NCBI GenBank assembly: GCA_035771165.1
Contig: JAWNZC010000320.1
Location: forward strand, 1,291,501-1,355,500
Source of the DNA: Paragorgia papillata
Lineage: Eukaryota; Cnidaria; Anthozoa; Scleralcyonacea; Coralliidae
DNA length: 64,000 nucleotides
Direction of reading: 5' to 3'
Of the stretch, positions 35,601 through 45,073 are shown one piece after another. The position numbers and the translations under genes were made by a program. Positions within the stretch are counted from its first letter, which is position 1; each line of letters begins with the position of its first letter. The notes beneath the pieces were generated by a model that did no database searches, was not told the DNA's origin, and saw nothing but the letters and a program-made list of their open reading frames with translations.

Positions 35601-36030
35601 GCTCTCCGGTGAGAGTGTCGACGTTTTGGTCAAACAGGAACTCCGCACTGAGTACGAAGGTGAAAAATTTAATTGGTTTCCCCAAGATTATAACGCCGAA
35701 GTACGGGTTTACGACAAGCGCACACCTGGATTATTTAAGACCGAGTTTGAAGGGGATGGGATCATTGGGTTATGTAGCAAAATGTATTTTTGTTTTAATG
35801 ATACGAAGGCAAAGTTTAGCTGTAAAGGGGTAAATAAGCGTACAAATGCGATCGACAAAGACACCTATTTGAGTGTCCTTCGCAGCAAGGTCACAGGCTC
35901 CGCGACAAACAGAGGTTTTCGTGTGAGGGGGAATGGTGTATTTACTTACACGCAAGTGAAAAATGCGTTTACCTCTTTTTATGGGAAGCGTGAGGTTTTG
36001 GAAGATGGTGTTAGTACTACGTATTTATAG
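32640..36030 (+). pseudogene. Protein-primed DNA polymerase B, decayed (outer lineage)
   Basis: Family-B, protein-primed polymerase that would replicate the element. Visible in order across several frames: exonuclease-region block FLPYFATWNLERF (~32800), LKFLDISSYLAHGYSYDQFL and GFFPYEWF (33285-33400), polymerase motif A as GADANALYLWAL (~34420), YLEERGYKVIDIWECEY (~34740), motif B region ETMKLFGNSGYGRSL (~35280), and motif C as DTDSAY (~35580), shifted one base from the frame before it. The frame ends with TAG at 36030. At least six frameshifts or stops are present, plus two MITEs at 33.74-34.30 kb. Its wording differs throughout from the inner PolB, so the two polymerases belong to separate lineages. 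Confidence 0.88.
33744..34305. mobile_element. Two adjacent MITEs inserted in PolB
   Basis: 33744-33873 is a fold-back with TTATTAACC ends and GTCTGTACGGGAAA arms. 33886-34303 has TTATTATATGGCT ends and contains CCAATCAGCGCGC and GTACGGACCGG. PolB sequence stops before the first and resumes after the second. The same two repeat families are neighbours at 9190-9538. Confidence 0.65.
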
Positions 36031-36471
36031 ATATCTAAGTACATTTAAATATATACATTCATTACCAAACTCAATTAAGTTGTGTTACGTATAATAATGG
36101 TACAATCTTTTTGTGGATCTATACAGACTTTTTTTTTTGTTCTGAATAAACTACAAACTTTTCGCTGTTTGTATACGTTACTTCAAACTGGAGTAAACGA
36201 AATACTGGTCTAAGAATAATTTAGTTCAAACAAAACTCAAAACGACACCGTTGCGTCTACTGCAGATAGCACCAAAAAGAATGTGCCCCCATTATATACA
36301 TAAGGTTGTTTAGATTTTATATAGGGACTAAAGCAAAAAAAGAGAGTTATTATCGTGCTAATGGTGTGTGCTAATCGGATGTGAACCAAAACAAAAACAA
36401 CTATTGTATATTCGGTTTTTTTGTTGTTGTTTATTTTATTTTTTATTGCAAATAAATTCACTTTTAACAAT

Positions 36472-36990
36472 TTACACATGTGTCGGGTATTTCGCAAAGG
36501 TCTTTTGATTGAAACCCCGAGATCTAGACTGGAGAAAATGTGTTCTTACAAACTCGGCAACTAAATAATCATTGTTTACAAGATTCTTAGTAAATTTGTG
36601 TGCATGTGATAACACTCATTTCGAGTTTCCGACAACGATATACTAAGTAATAAATGCAATACTGTCCACAAACATTTGAAAACGGCGACTGTAATGTACG
36701 GTTATTATATGCCATTGGAAACCGTTCCTATCAAGGAATAACACAAACGACGACGCGTAGCTTTCAGGCCTTTGTCCCAGTTTGTCGAAAAACTCGCCTT
36801 TTTCAGCACTAGCAAAGTAGAAAGCGATCCAATGACTTCCAGGCCGGACACTAGGATCAACGTTGACCACATACGCTTTCGGGTAGTTGTCGACTTGCTG
36901 AGGTAGTTTGTCAGACGCATGTACACCACCAAAAACATTCCGCACAAAAAGATCGCCCCTGATGATTTGTTCTAATGCGACAGTATTCAT
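36472..36990 (-). pseudogene. Adenovirus-type cysteine protease, decayed
   Basis: Adenain-like maturation protease. Seen in order: a start beside the MCP stop (MNTVALEQI), SDKLPQQV, the catalytic-His block PGSHWIAFYF, and the Asp-region block GEFFDKLG. After a frameshift comes the catalytic Cys in VCGQYC; after another shift the tail FVRTHFLQSRSRGF. The normal stop is at 36472. The His-Asp-Cys arrangement and the place directly after MCP match the inner protease (42131-42654). It would have processed capsid precursors; two frameshifts make it dead. Confidence 0.82.
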
Positions 36991-38232
36991 GTACTAAAAT
37001 CAAAGATAACTTTTCTGCTCTTGTCAACTTCAATAAGATTTTCAAACTCTGCGTAAACCAAACAGGTCACTGTAAGAGGCAAGGCTTCTGCGAACTGAAT
37101 ACTTAGACGAACGTTCCCAGTTTGAACAGGGTTGAAATGTTCTGAGCTTGACAGATCTGGTGTGAGATCTACTGCGTAGAGAGCGTATCCTTTCCCATAG
37201 TCCTCACGACTGATAAGATTTCCTGCGTCTGCGTACATTTTATCCATTCCAGAAAACAATGTGTCGTACTCTCGAATGTACTGCCCCTCGCCGTGATTGT
37301 CGTATTGTACTTGAATAGGTTTGCGTGCATCTCCATTTACAGACAATACAACCTGGGTGGCTTTGCTTTGTAATGGTGAAAATTAAACGCGTTTCGCGCA
37401 TAACTGCCGTGAAAAACCTCACTGTTGACCAGACCGATAACCACTCGTTTAGGTAAAACCCCAAGAAACACGTTCTCTCTGTCTAATGACAAAAGCCCCT
37501 GAGGGATGGCTATGGGTTTCACCTCCAGTCTCGATATGGGATATTTCGCTGTAGTTTTCTCTAGATACTTTTCGTGCTGCAAATGAAGCGTAGGATTTAC
37601 TGCCACACGGCGTACACGAAGCACAGCTTGTTCAATAACTATTTTATAGGCTGGATCGTCTCCTCCCGCGACTAAGCAAAATTCACTCTTGGACCTAACC
37701 AGTTTTACTTTTATGTCCACTCCTGGTATAATCAAGCGCTCTTGGAAGCATATGTCGGCATGCAGTGGACCAGACATATCACAACTCTTACTGGCTTTAG
37801 TAAATTTATTTCGAGTTTTTAGCCCCTTGTTAGTATCAGTATCGGCGGCATTGGGATTGACAACGTCCATATTTTGCCAGGTGTATCTTTGTATTAAAGA
37901 CTCGTTGTGAGCTGCGATTGTTTTGCTGCTGGTCCAAAATTTAGAAGCGTTTCAATAATTGCTCGATAAGGGTAAGTAGCGGAACTTGGTGTGATAAGTT
38001 TATCGTTGAGCGAAACGTTGACTTGGCTGAACAGTGTTTGTAAGAAAAGGTTTTGCGGTCCAACTAATGCATCAGCGCCAGAGTCGTCACCAGCTGCAGT
38101 TTTAATTATGATTTTAACGTAAAGTTGCATGCGACTAGGATCGAGATAATCTTCACCATTACCCAGAAGAAAAAACTCGATAGGGGCCGAATCTTCACCC
38201 AGTGTAGATACAGGGTAATAATTGACAAATGT
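36987..38232 (-). pseudogene. Major capsid protein (double jelly-roll), interrupted by inner Polinton
   Basis: Minus-strand capsid gene of the outer element. The N-terminal block YYPVSTLGEDSAPIEFFLLG begins right at the inner element's insertion flank. Then come GEDYLDPSRMQLYVK, YPYRAIIETLLNFGPAAKQ (38.0 kb), ICFQERLIIPGVDIKVKL (37.7 kb), LPKRVVIGLVNSEVFHGS (37.4 kb) and the C-terminal YALYAVDLTPDLS. An in-frame TAA plus a shift near 37885 and another shift near 37345 break it. The first ~25 residues expected from the inner MCP are missing. It forms the hexon-like shell in related viruses. Overlaps the protease start by 4 bp. Confidence 0.85.
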
Positions 38233-38238
38233 ACTAGT

Positions 38239-38391
38239 AGTAAGACCACAGCTATAGAACCCCTGAGTCAGCATTTTTCAGGAGCTCTTACCCCTAGTTT
38301 TTAGTTACCAGGTTGACCGTGTGAGCCCTGTGCGCGCGCATGTGAACCGGAAATACGTGTTTGAATAGAGAAACCGGTTTTTGACAAGTAT
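38239..38391 (+). repeat. Inner Polinton left TIR
   Basis: 153 bp, inverse of 53773-53925. Starts with AG, as Polinton termini do. RELIC C at 59856 shares part of it (CAGGAGCTCTTACCCCTAG). Confidence 0.9.
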
Positions 38392-38543
38392 AAGGTTTAG
38401 AAACGGAAATAGGTTTAATGGAAATTTGTAGCAATGTTTGAAACCATTTTAAAAGAGTCAGAAAATGAAAAAAAAGCCTAGTTGTTTTGTGAGGAGTGAT
38501 TAGAACACAACTTCAAAGTTTTGTAAGGAGAACACTGTAAACG

Positions 38544-38960
38544 ATGGCAAGTAACATATGTGAAGTACCTGGCGATGTTGGTGATGAAGGAAGATTTCTG
38601 AGTCATCGACAGAAGGTGATTGAAGACAAGCTATTAAATTGTTATGCCGACGAAGTTGCTTCAAACATATCAGGCTTGGTATTGAAGAACTGTAATGGCT
38701 GTGCAATCGACCATCCTTCGCAGCGACAACACGATTGCTTGATGATGGAACCTGGTGAGAGGATATGGTTGTACTTTGACGTGGCATTGGAATCAGTCTC
38801 CGAAGCGAAAATTGTCGAAACTTTCATGAACAATTTACAATCCATAAAGCCGCCTGTCAATGGACTGGAGCTATTGAAGTATACATGTCGAGACTGGCGC
38901 ATATTGTTTTGTTCGAAACAGAGACAACGTCTCAAACGAGAAACTCTTAATCTTGTATAA
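38544..38960 (+). CDS. Conserved Polinton ORF with HPSQRQHDCLM motif, unknown function
   Basis: 138-residue intact frame, the first gene inside the left TIR and transcribed inward. Core block: VLKNCNGCAIDHPSQRQHDC, with Cys and His spaced as in a possible metal site, followed by ERIWLYFDVALESVSE and a basic end (FCSKQRQRLKR). Two relatives are in the window: a broken one at 59951-60310 in RELIC C and a diverged one at 58774-59090 near the right end of the outer element. So the gene is conserved near element termini across lineages. An AATAAA lies ~70 bp after the stop (about 39033). I do not know a function. Confidence 0.7.
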   Translation: MASNICEVPGDVGDEGRFLSHRQKVIEDKLLNCYADEVASNISGLVLKNCNGCAIDHPSQRQHDCLMMEPGERIWLYFDVALESVSEAKIVETFMNNLQSIKPPVNGLELLKYTCRDWRILFCSKQRQRLKRETLNLV

Positions 38961-39076
38961 TATTTGTACATGTGATTCTCGATAAACAATTTATCGTGAT
39001 CATGTTATATATCATTCGTAACTAAATTATTGAAATAAAATTTTTCAGTACCATATGACTTGGTCCACCTTTTAAT

Positions 39077-39111
<35 letters not shown>

Positions 39112-39485
39112 CCGTCCCATTCAGTGAAGACAGAAAATTTTGGAGACATGGAAAAATTTGTTAAAACAATATATTTAAAAAAAGGTACGCAAAACACAAG
39201 TAAATACAATACATGTAAAAAAAATCTGAAATGAGACAAAAGTAAATTGGTCATGCAGTAAGTACAGATCATAATGGTGCTTTTATGGATACATGTTTTA
39301 CTTACCTAGAGAAATTAACAGACTTAGTCTGTGTACCCAACGGATTTTAGAAACCTATACAAAAAAATAATCCTGCGCGTTAATTTTTGACTTCACTTGG
39401 CTTTGACCTGGCATGCTTGACTATTTTTTATAAAGCGACTTTAACACACTGATATTTGGAGTAACGGATAATTGTAGTGGTATGC

Positions 39486-39918
39486 TTACTCATAACGGGT
39501 TCTTTTTAGCTCCCGCCAAAACGGGAGCGTACACAGGTACTCGTCAAGGGCTGGGTCAGGCGTTCTGAAAAAGAAAGCTTGCAGTGAGTAAGTGGATAAT
39601 GACTGGCTATTTTTAGGGACAAAAAATAGGGAAAGCGCGATACTTAAGGTAGTAGTCTCTAGTACTTACTTACAAACAGGACAACACCAAATGCCCCTAA
39701 ATACATGGAGACCGGACAAATGTGTCCGGTCTCCGCATATGAGTTCGCATACTCGTTGTTCACAGCTCGGATAAGGACATGGTTCTGTCACCATAAGACA
39801 AAAAAAAAGGTAATATTTAAGTAAACATTTAATAATGATGGAAGGAGAACGTCTATGTTACCACTTAATAAGACAATACATGTAAATATACATCATACTT
39901 ACCAACACGTTCAGACAT
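39486..39918 (-). CDS. Spliced RING-like zinc-finger gene (three exons)
   Basis: Exon 1 is 39918-39903 (ATG start, GTAAGT donor). Exon 2 is 39784-39670 (CAG acceptor, GTAAGT donor). Exon 3 is 39564-39486 (TTTCAG acceptor, TAA stop). Summed coding length is 210 nt, in frame throughout, 69 residues. Exon 2 carries the zinc ligands: CPYPSC, a middle C…H…H set, and CCPVC, resembling a compact RING/SP-RING. The same exon borders, intron positions and motif occur in RELIC C (60649-61179). The donor after exon 3 (GAGTAAG) could allow a further exon. An E3-ligase or zinc-binding adaptor role is inference. Splicing is predicted from sequence only. Confidence 0.55.
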
Positions 39919-40088
39919 TTTTATGAATGACTTGGCTTCGTCTGCATTAGCAATGAGTTTAGCTGATTACGTAATCGTTTATGTTTGGGTCTGTTACTTG
40001 GCACCAAGCGTTGTTTGATACATGTCCTTTTTTTGTTTTTAATTTCAAAATGTTAATCGGATTGATAATGAGAACCGTAGTTTAGTAA

Positions 40089-40706
40089 TCTGTGCAGACG
40101 CTAAAGGCAACAAAGCAAAGTAATCAATATCAAAGTTGAATAGAAACCATTAACGCCGATCGTTAAAACTTGTGAAGGGTTTGCTTTCACAAACTTTATC
40201 AGGGAAACAGAATTCGTGCAGACGCGAATGTCAGCAAAGCTAAATGATCAATATCAAAGCTGAATAGGAATACGTCATTTCCCATCATTTAAAATAAAAT
40301 GGTAGCAAAGTAATCAATATCAAAGTTGAATAGAAACAATTAACGCCGATCGTTAAAGCTTGTGAAGGGGTTGCTTTTTAATCAACCCTATCATTAGGAA
40401 GAAGTTAATTATCATGTGTCAGGCCACTCAGACAAGAAGATTATCGTCTTTATAACTGTATGTGTTTTAATGTCTTCTTGTGTTCAACATGGTAAAAAAA
40501 TCGATCAGACAGTGTTCTTTTTCTAACTATATTTAAACACGTTGTTAGTCGTGTTTATCGATGCTTTTGAGTTTTTATTTTACATTTCTAAATTTAAACG
40601 ACCAGGGAAACAGAATTTGTGCAGGTACGAATGTCAGCAAAGCTAAATGATCAATATCAAAGCTGAATAGGAATACGTCAGCTCCCCTCATTTAAAATAA
40701 AATGGT
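40089..40706 (+). repeat. Imperfect direct repeats in inner Polinton
   Basis: About 70 bp at 40105-40175 recurs at 40304-40376 (AAAGTAATCAATATCAAAGT…), and about 105 bp at 40200-40305 recurs at 40603-40706 (CAGGGAAACAGAATT…). Non-coding. The same sequence is the left side of the deletion junction in RELIC C (about 61487). Confidence 0.75.
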
Positions 40707-41142
40707 CACCCATGTTTTGGTCAATCGTTCAAACTGGTGCAATATAATTAATGACAAAGGTCACTGTATGGGACAATCTTTGAACCCATTTTCTTTTAGA
40801 ACGGATATAGATAAAATTCGGTTACACTCTTTTTTCCCTTTTTTTTTGACTTGTCGTTGGTGAGTTTAGACATTAAAGTATTTGTTCAACGGTTGAGTTT
40901 TTACAGTTGGTTTGCGAAAATTGTACAAAGAATAACGATTAATGAGACAAAAAGTCACACTGTGACTTGATATTTTTATATGTTAATCGTTTGCGGGCTT
41001 TTCGGTTTATTTCAAATGGGGTTAATCGTTTTTTAATGACAAGTCATTAAAGCAGAACTGGGTTAAGTTCAGGTTACATTCGTGTTGATAATGATCTGAT
41101 TTATGTATGAATATTATGCAAAAAAGATCAAATTTACCTATT

Positions 41143-42130
41143 TACGCTTACCGCTCTTACCTTGAGACACTTTTAAATTATGGTCCATCGGCACAGCAAT
41201 CGCAACTTACGGCATCTCTCTTTTACAAAGATACAGCTGGTAAAATGAACGTAGCAGACCCGACCCTAGCGGGAGCAGCAGCTAATGAAGGACTTAACGC
41301 AAGATATGAGTTCAGCAAGACAAGTGGAATTGTCGAAATGGCAGGTCCTATATATATTTTGTGATGTGTTTTTCTCTGAACGTCTCTTGCTAAGCTATGT
41401 AGATTTGAAAGTTGTCATGAATCGTAGTGCCAATGAATTCTGTTTGATGTCGTCAGTGGCTGATGCTGATTTTAAGGTGAAGTTGGTCGATGCTTACCTA
41501 AAAGTTCGCAAGGTAAAAGTTAACCCAAGTGTATCATTAGCTCACGAAGTTGCGCTAAAGAAGGGTCCGGCAATGTAACCCATTCGACGTGTTGAGTGCA
41601 AGAGTTTTATTATTCCAGCAGGAAATCCGTCTCTGCAGAAAGATAATGTTTTCAATGGTTTCGTGCCAAGATCGTTTGTCTTTGGTTTAGTCGAAAGTGC
41701 TGCTTTTAATGGTGGATTTAAGAAAAACCCATTTAACTTTCAACATTTTATCATGTCTTCTCTTGGGATAACAGTAAATGGAGAAGCCATACCTTTCAAA
41801 CCTATTCAGCTTTCCTTTGGCGCAAACGCAAGATTTATTGAAGCATTCTGTACACAGTTTTCTGGTACAGGGAAAATGTATTACAATACTGGTAACGGTA
41901 TATCCCGAGAAGAATTTCCTAAAGGTTATGCAGTATATGCATTTGATTTAACACCTGACATGTGTGGGTCATCTCCTCATTTTAACCTTATTCAGAAAGG
42001 GAACTTGTCAGTTGACATACAGTTCTCCGCCGCGCCAACAGATGCTGTTAGCCTTGTCTGTTACGGAGAATTTGAAAATCTAATTCAAATTGATTCAGAA
42101 AGAAATGTGATCTACGATTACGTAAGCTAA
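41143..42130 (+). pseudogene. Major capsid protein, C-terminal part (inverted segment)
   Basis: Begins abruptly with YAYRSYLETLLNYGPSAQQS, which corresponds to about residue 105 of the capsid protein. It continues through FSERLLLSYVDLKVVM, FVPRSFVFGLVESAAFNG and YAVYAFDLTPDMCG to the stop at 42130. There is one frameshift near 41350 and one stop (41576) in an otherwise collinear frame. Its N-terminal part is on the other strand at 50037-50351, ending exactly at the homologous position. The protease start codon follows the stop directly. Fragments this complete point to a recent rearrangement. Confidence 0.85.
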
Positions 42131-42654
42131 ATGAACACCAACCAGATTGTTCGTGCTCTTGAATTAGATCCTATCACAATAAAATATTTTGTGGTGTCTT
42201 CTCATCCGATCAACTACCCAAAGTCATAGAACGTTTTCCGTGTGGATTCGTGGCAAACACAGACCGAAGCAGCAAACCAGGAACACACTGGGTGGCCTTC
42301 TACTTTCTATCAGAACACGAGGGACAGTTCTTCGATAGCTACGGCAAAGCCCCTGGCTATTATAACGAAACATTTAGACATTATCTAGACCAACATGTTG
42401 TCGAGTGGGACTTTAACACGCGTGAATTACAAAGTATTTGGACAGATGTATGTGGACAATATTGTTTGTTTTACCTAAGTCATAAAGCACGTGGACACAG
42501 TTTAAGTACAATTGTACATATGTTTGATAACAGTAAAATATCGAACGATACTAAAGTGTTTACATTTGTCGATAAACATTTTTATAAGTCGAAAAAAATG
42601 TCAGGCGAAAATCAGTCTAGTAAGAAGTTAGTTGAAAAATTAAGAAACCAATAA
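42131..42654 (+). pseudogene. Adenovirus-type cysteine protease (one frameshift)
   Basis: Adenain-like protease of the inner element. The ATG at 42131 follows the MCP TAA with no gap. The first ~25 codons are in one frame; a single-base loss near 42194 shifts the rest. Catalytic blocks are all present: His in PGTHWVAFYF, Asp in GQFFDSYG, Cys in VCGQYCLFY. About 175 residues including a Lys/Ser-rich tail. It would cleave capsid precursors during maturation. Apart from the one frameshift it appears complete. Confidence 0.82.
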
Positions 42655-42684
42655 ACACTTGTAATACCTTTTAAAATTTTTTTA

Positions 42685-42690
42685 AATAAA
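42685..42690 (+). terminator. AATAAA polyadenylation signal
   Basis: AATAAA 31 bp beyond the protease stop. It faces an opposing AATAAA at 42828-42833 (minus), which serves the converging gene at 42862-43605. Confidence 0.5.
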
Positions 42691-42861
42691 ACTTTATTCG
42701 TTCAACATTGACTTGTTTTTCTATCTCGACTTGAGCACTGCACTCGCCCCCTCGTTTTTTCCTAAAAGACTTGCTCCCCACGCAAAACGACAACAAAAGA
42801 CTGATAATTGGATAATTTGAAAGCAATTTTATTAATGATCGTAAAAACGTTTACATAAAGA

Positions 42862-43605
42862 TTAATATTTATGCCAGCGTGTTTTTGGCGTTTCCTTAGA
42901 TTTAGTTGTTTTGGCATGCGTCTGTCTCTTTGGGGGCGTTAAAAAAGGACTCCCGTGCAGTGGACTTGTGTAAAGAAGTTCTTCATCTTCTGACGAGGAT
43001 TCAATTTGTGCCTGTCTCCATCTTTCATCATTTCTCACAAGATCTTTAGGCATATTAATCTTTGATAACACTCGAAAGAATTCCTTTGAACCAGCCGGAT
43101 TGAATTTTTTTCTCCCTCTCACAGCGTCGCTTAGTAGATCTGAAATATTTGACCCTTGAATATCATTGCCGTCTAACTTTACTTGTCCTGTGTTGTCCCA
43201 AGATATAACGTTAGGATAAGCTTTTAATCTGTTCAAGATGGACACTGCTCGTTCACGCATAGTTTTAGGTATAGAATCGACAATAACCGAGTCGCTCAAT
43301 GTTTCTTTTGACGTTCCTTCTTTATCTTCAGCCGAGTTGTTAGGGTTAAAAGTTGTACTATTAACATTAATCGTGGGAAAATCGTTGTTCTTTTGGTGTT
43401 TCAGGTTTAAATATCGTTCAAGATCAGCATAATATAATTTTTGCTTTTCATCGTCGTTCATGTCTGTACGTCTCAGAACACTATCCATATTCTCATCGAT
43501 GTTCATAAGATTTGTGACAAGAGGGGATGTTTCTTGTTTCTGTTTACGTTCAAGTCTGTGAAGTGTGTCTTCTGGAACAAGAACCATACGCTTGAAATGA
43601 CTCAT
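42862..43605 (-). CDS. Conserved Polinton protein (LVPE-type)
   Basis: 247 intact residues. N-terminal RMVLVPEDTLHRLERKQ, a central block TMRERAVSILNRLKAYPNVISW, then ISDLLSDAVRGRKKFN and INMPKDLVRND, with a Lys/Thr-rich tail. The outer element encodes the same protein with one stop (30883-31662). The start overlaps the stop of the upstream ORF as ATGA, suggesting coupled or polycistronic expression of the ATPase-basic ORF-LVPE trio. Soluble and charged; no domain recognised. Its consistent place beside the packaging ATPase hints at a late or virion function (inference). Confidence 0.7.
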   Translation of the reverse strand: MSHFKRMVLVPEDTLHRLERKQKQETSPLVTNLMNIDENMDSVLRRTDMNDDEKQKLYYADLERYLNLKHQKNNDFPTINVNSTTFNPNNSAEDKEGTSKETLSDSVIVDSIPKTMRERAVSILNRLKAYPNVISWDNTGQVKLDGNDIQGSNISDLLSDAVRGRKKFNPAGSKEFFRVLSKINMPKDLVRNDERWRQAQIESSSEDEELLYTSPLHGSPFLTPPKRQTHAKTTKSKETPKTRWHKY

Positions 43606-43928
43606 TTCGTAAATAAACTGCTCAGCACGTTAAGGACTGGTGGTAATAAAACTGATAAAAGGTTTCCCCCTTTTTGATTAAGAAGATGTTTTTTCTTTTT
43701 TCGAGACACTTTCTTATTTGCTAGAACACGGAGATGCTTCTTGTAACGCGAAAGTTTTTGCTTCTGACTAGGTGTCAATGGAATGACACCTTTTAATAAA
43801 TTCAACGAGCATTCGCAGATACATAAAACTAAGTCTGCCGGACCATGCTCCACAATGATTTTTCGAACTTTTGGTTTGCTTTTTGCAAGAACTTGCAAGT
43901 AAGGCAGATTGTCTCTCATCCGCTTAGA
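43602..43928 (-). CDS. Conserved small basic Polinton protein
   Basis: Start chosen at the Met that begins SKRMRDNLPYLQVLAKSKPK (43928), because the outer homologue (30557) begins at that point; the frame itself is open to 43988. About 108 residues: a Lys/Arg-rich middle (SQKQKLSRYKKHLRVLANKK) and a hydrophobic C-terminus (LLSVLLPPVLNVLSSLF). It overlaps the next ORF by ATGA. The pattern could fit a minor core or membrane-active capsid protein. Function unknown. Confidence 0.65.
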   Translation of the reverse strand, partial: SKRMRDNLPYLQVLAKSKPKVRKIIVEHGPADLVLCICECSLNLLKGVIPLTPSQKQKLSRYKKHLRVLANKKVSRKKKKHLLNQKGGNLLSVLLPPVLNVLSSLFTK

Positions 43929-44647
43929 CATGGTGAAATGACGTGAACTAAGATATGGATTTGGTTTATGTACGTTTTGTGTAAACAATTTTGCCGTTCA
44001 TTTGGTAAAATATTTGTTCGTAACCGCATGTTTTCCGGTGTCATCTGATGCATGTCTAGGAGGAGGTAACCATACGGTTTACTCGTGGCGTCGTGGAACG
44101 AGTCTAACAAATAGTTGATGTGTTTCGGGTACATCTGACGGGCCAATGTTGTGATTCCCAGTGAATCTCTCGGATTCTTGAATACAACCATATAATGAGA
44201 ATTTAGGCTAATAGTCCGAGACTGTTTACCTGGAGGAAAAATATTTTGTGTCAAATACATCACGGAGATACCCCTATGGTGCGAGCCATGATTGAACAAA
44301 TCCGACATGCGCTGATCTTTTGAGCAATGTGACATTAAATCATCCAAAATAACGAGTGAATTTTCGGTATCCCCTAGCTTGTCATATAAATCGTCGGGGA
44401 AGCCTTCGAGAAACTCAATATTGGATATTGTCCGTTTCATGTCATTAAACAACGATTGGTGTTCCCCGTAACAATAGATTATTTTGCACGGTACAGGATC
44501 AATGAGGTCATTAAGATGATGGAGCATTGACCGGACTAAATATGATTTTCCAGATTGACTCTGACCACAAATATAAAAGTTTGCTGGAGTTTGAACCGTA
44601 CATCCATATTTGAAGGAGATAACTTTTGGAATGACTGAGCGCCGCAT
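43916..44647 (-). CDS. Packaging ATPase (FtsK/HerA-type, A32-like)
   Basis: 243-residue open frame. Walker A is CGQSQSGKSYLV near residue 30; Walker B is SLVILDDLM near residue 95. Then NHGSHHRGISVMYLTQNIFPPGK, a sensor-type stretch with the conserved Gln/Asn, and SHYMVVFKNPRD and LARQMYP in the C-terminal half. These blocks define the genome-packaging ATPase shared by Polintons, adintoviruses and relatives. The last ~15 residues may be altered, since the outer homologue ends differently. It would pump element DNA into preformed capsids. The outer element has a broken copy in the same gene trio. Confidence 0.88.
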   Translation of the reverse strand: MRRSVIPKVISFKYGCTVQTPANFYICGQSQSGKSYLVRSMLHHLNDLIDPVPCKIIYCYGEHQSLFNDMKRTISNIEFLEGFPDDLYDKLGDTENSLVILDDLMSHCSKDQRMSDLFNHGSHHRGISVMYLTQNIFPPGKQSRTISLNSHYMVVFKNPRDSLGITTLARQMYPKHINYLLDSFHDATSKPYGYLLLDMHQMTPENMRLRTNILPNERQNCLHKTYINQIHILVHVISPCLSG

Positions 44648-44715
44648 GCATATCAGACTATAAGCACTTTTTTTTTTACTAAAAAGAAAATTTTAATTAC
44701 ACACATATATTTACA

Positions 44716-44990
44716 TTTACAAAGGACGCTATTAATTAGCGCGCCTATTCAAAAAACATTTCATTTCAGACTTCATTTTCAAAAAAAAATGACTATGCCC
44801 TCTCTTAGGGTAACAGAGAAAATAGCTGGGGTTTTTTCTCGACAAGAACAATTTATTTTTTAGTATAAATTGGTAAGGAACAAATTACACCCATTTCAAA
44901 GGACGCTATTTTTAATTAGCGTCTATCCGCTTAACAATTCATCAGATTTTCAAAAAACCGGCTATATACATTTCCTCAGAGTGTCAGAAA
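44716..44990. repeat. Two diverged direct repeats between PolB and ATPase
   Basis: CAAAGGACGCTATTAATTAGCG at about 44720 recurs as CAAAGGACGC…TTAATTAGCG at about 44897, each followed by TTTCA…TTTTCAAAAAA and a CTC-AG-G stretch, 177 bp apart. Non-coding and directly upstream of the ATPase trio, so a promoter or origin role is possible but not shown. Confidence 0.5.
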
Positions 44991-45073
44991 TACTGTCTCT
45001 TTTTTTCCAACAAAGTTTCTGTCTGAAATGTTTTCAAGAGTTCTAGCAGTTACTAGCAAGAAAAAGAAAGTTT

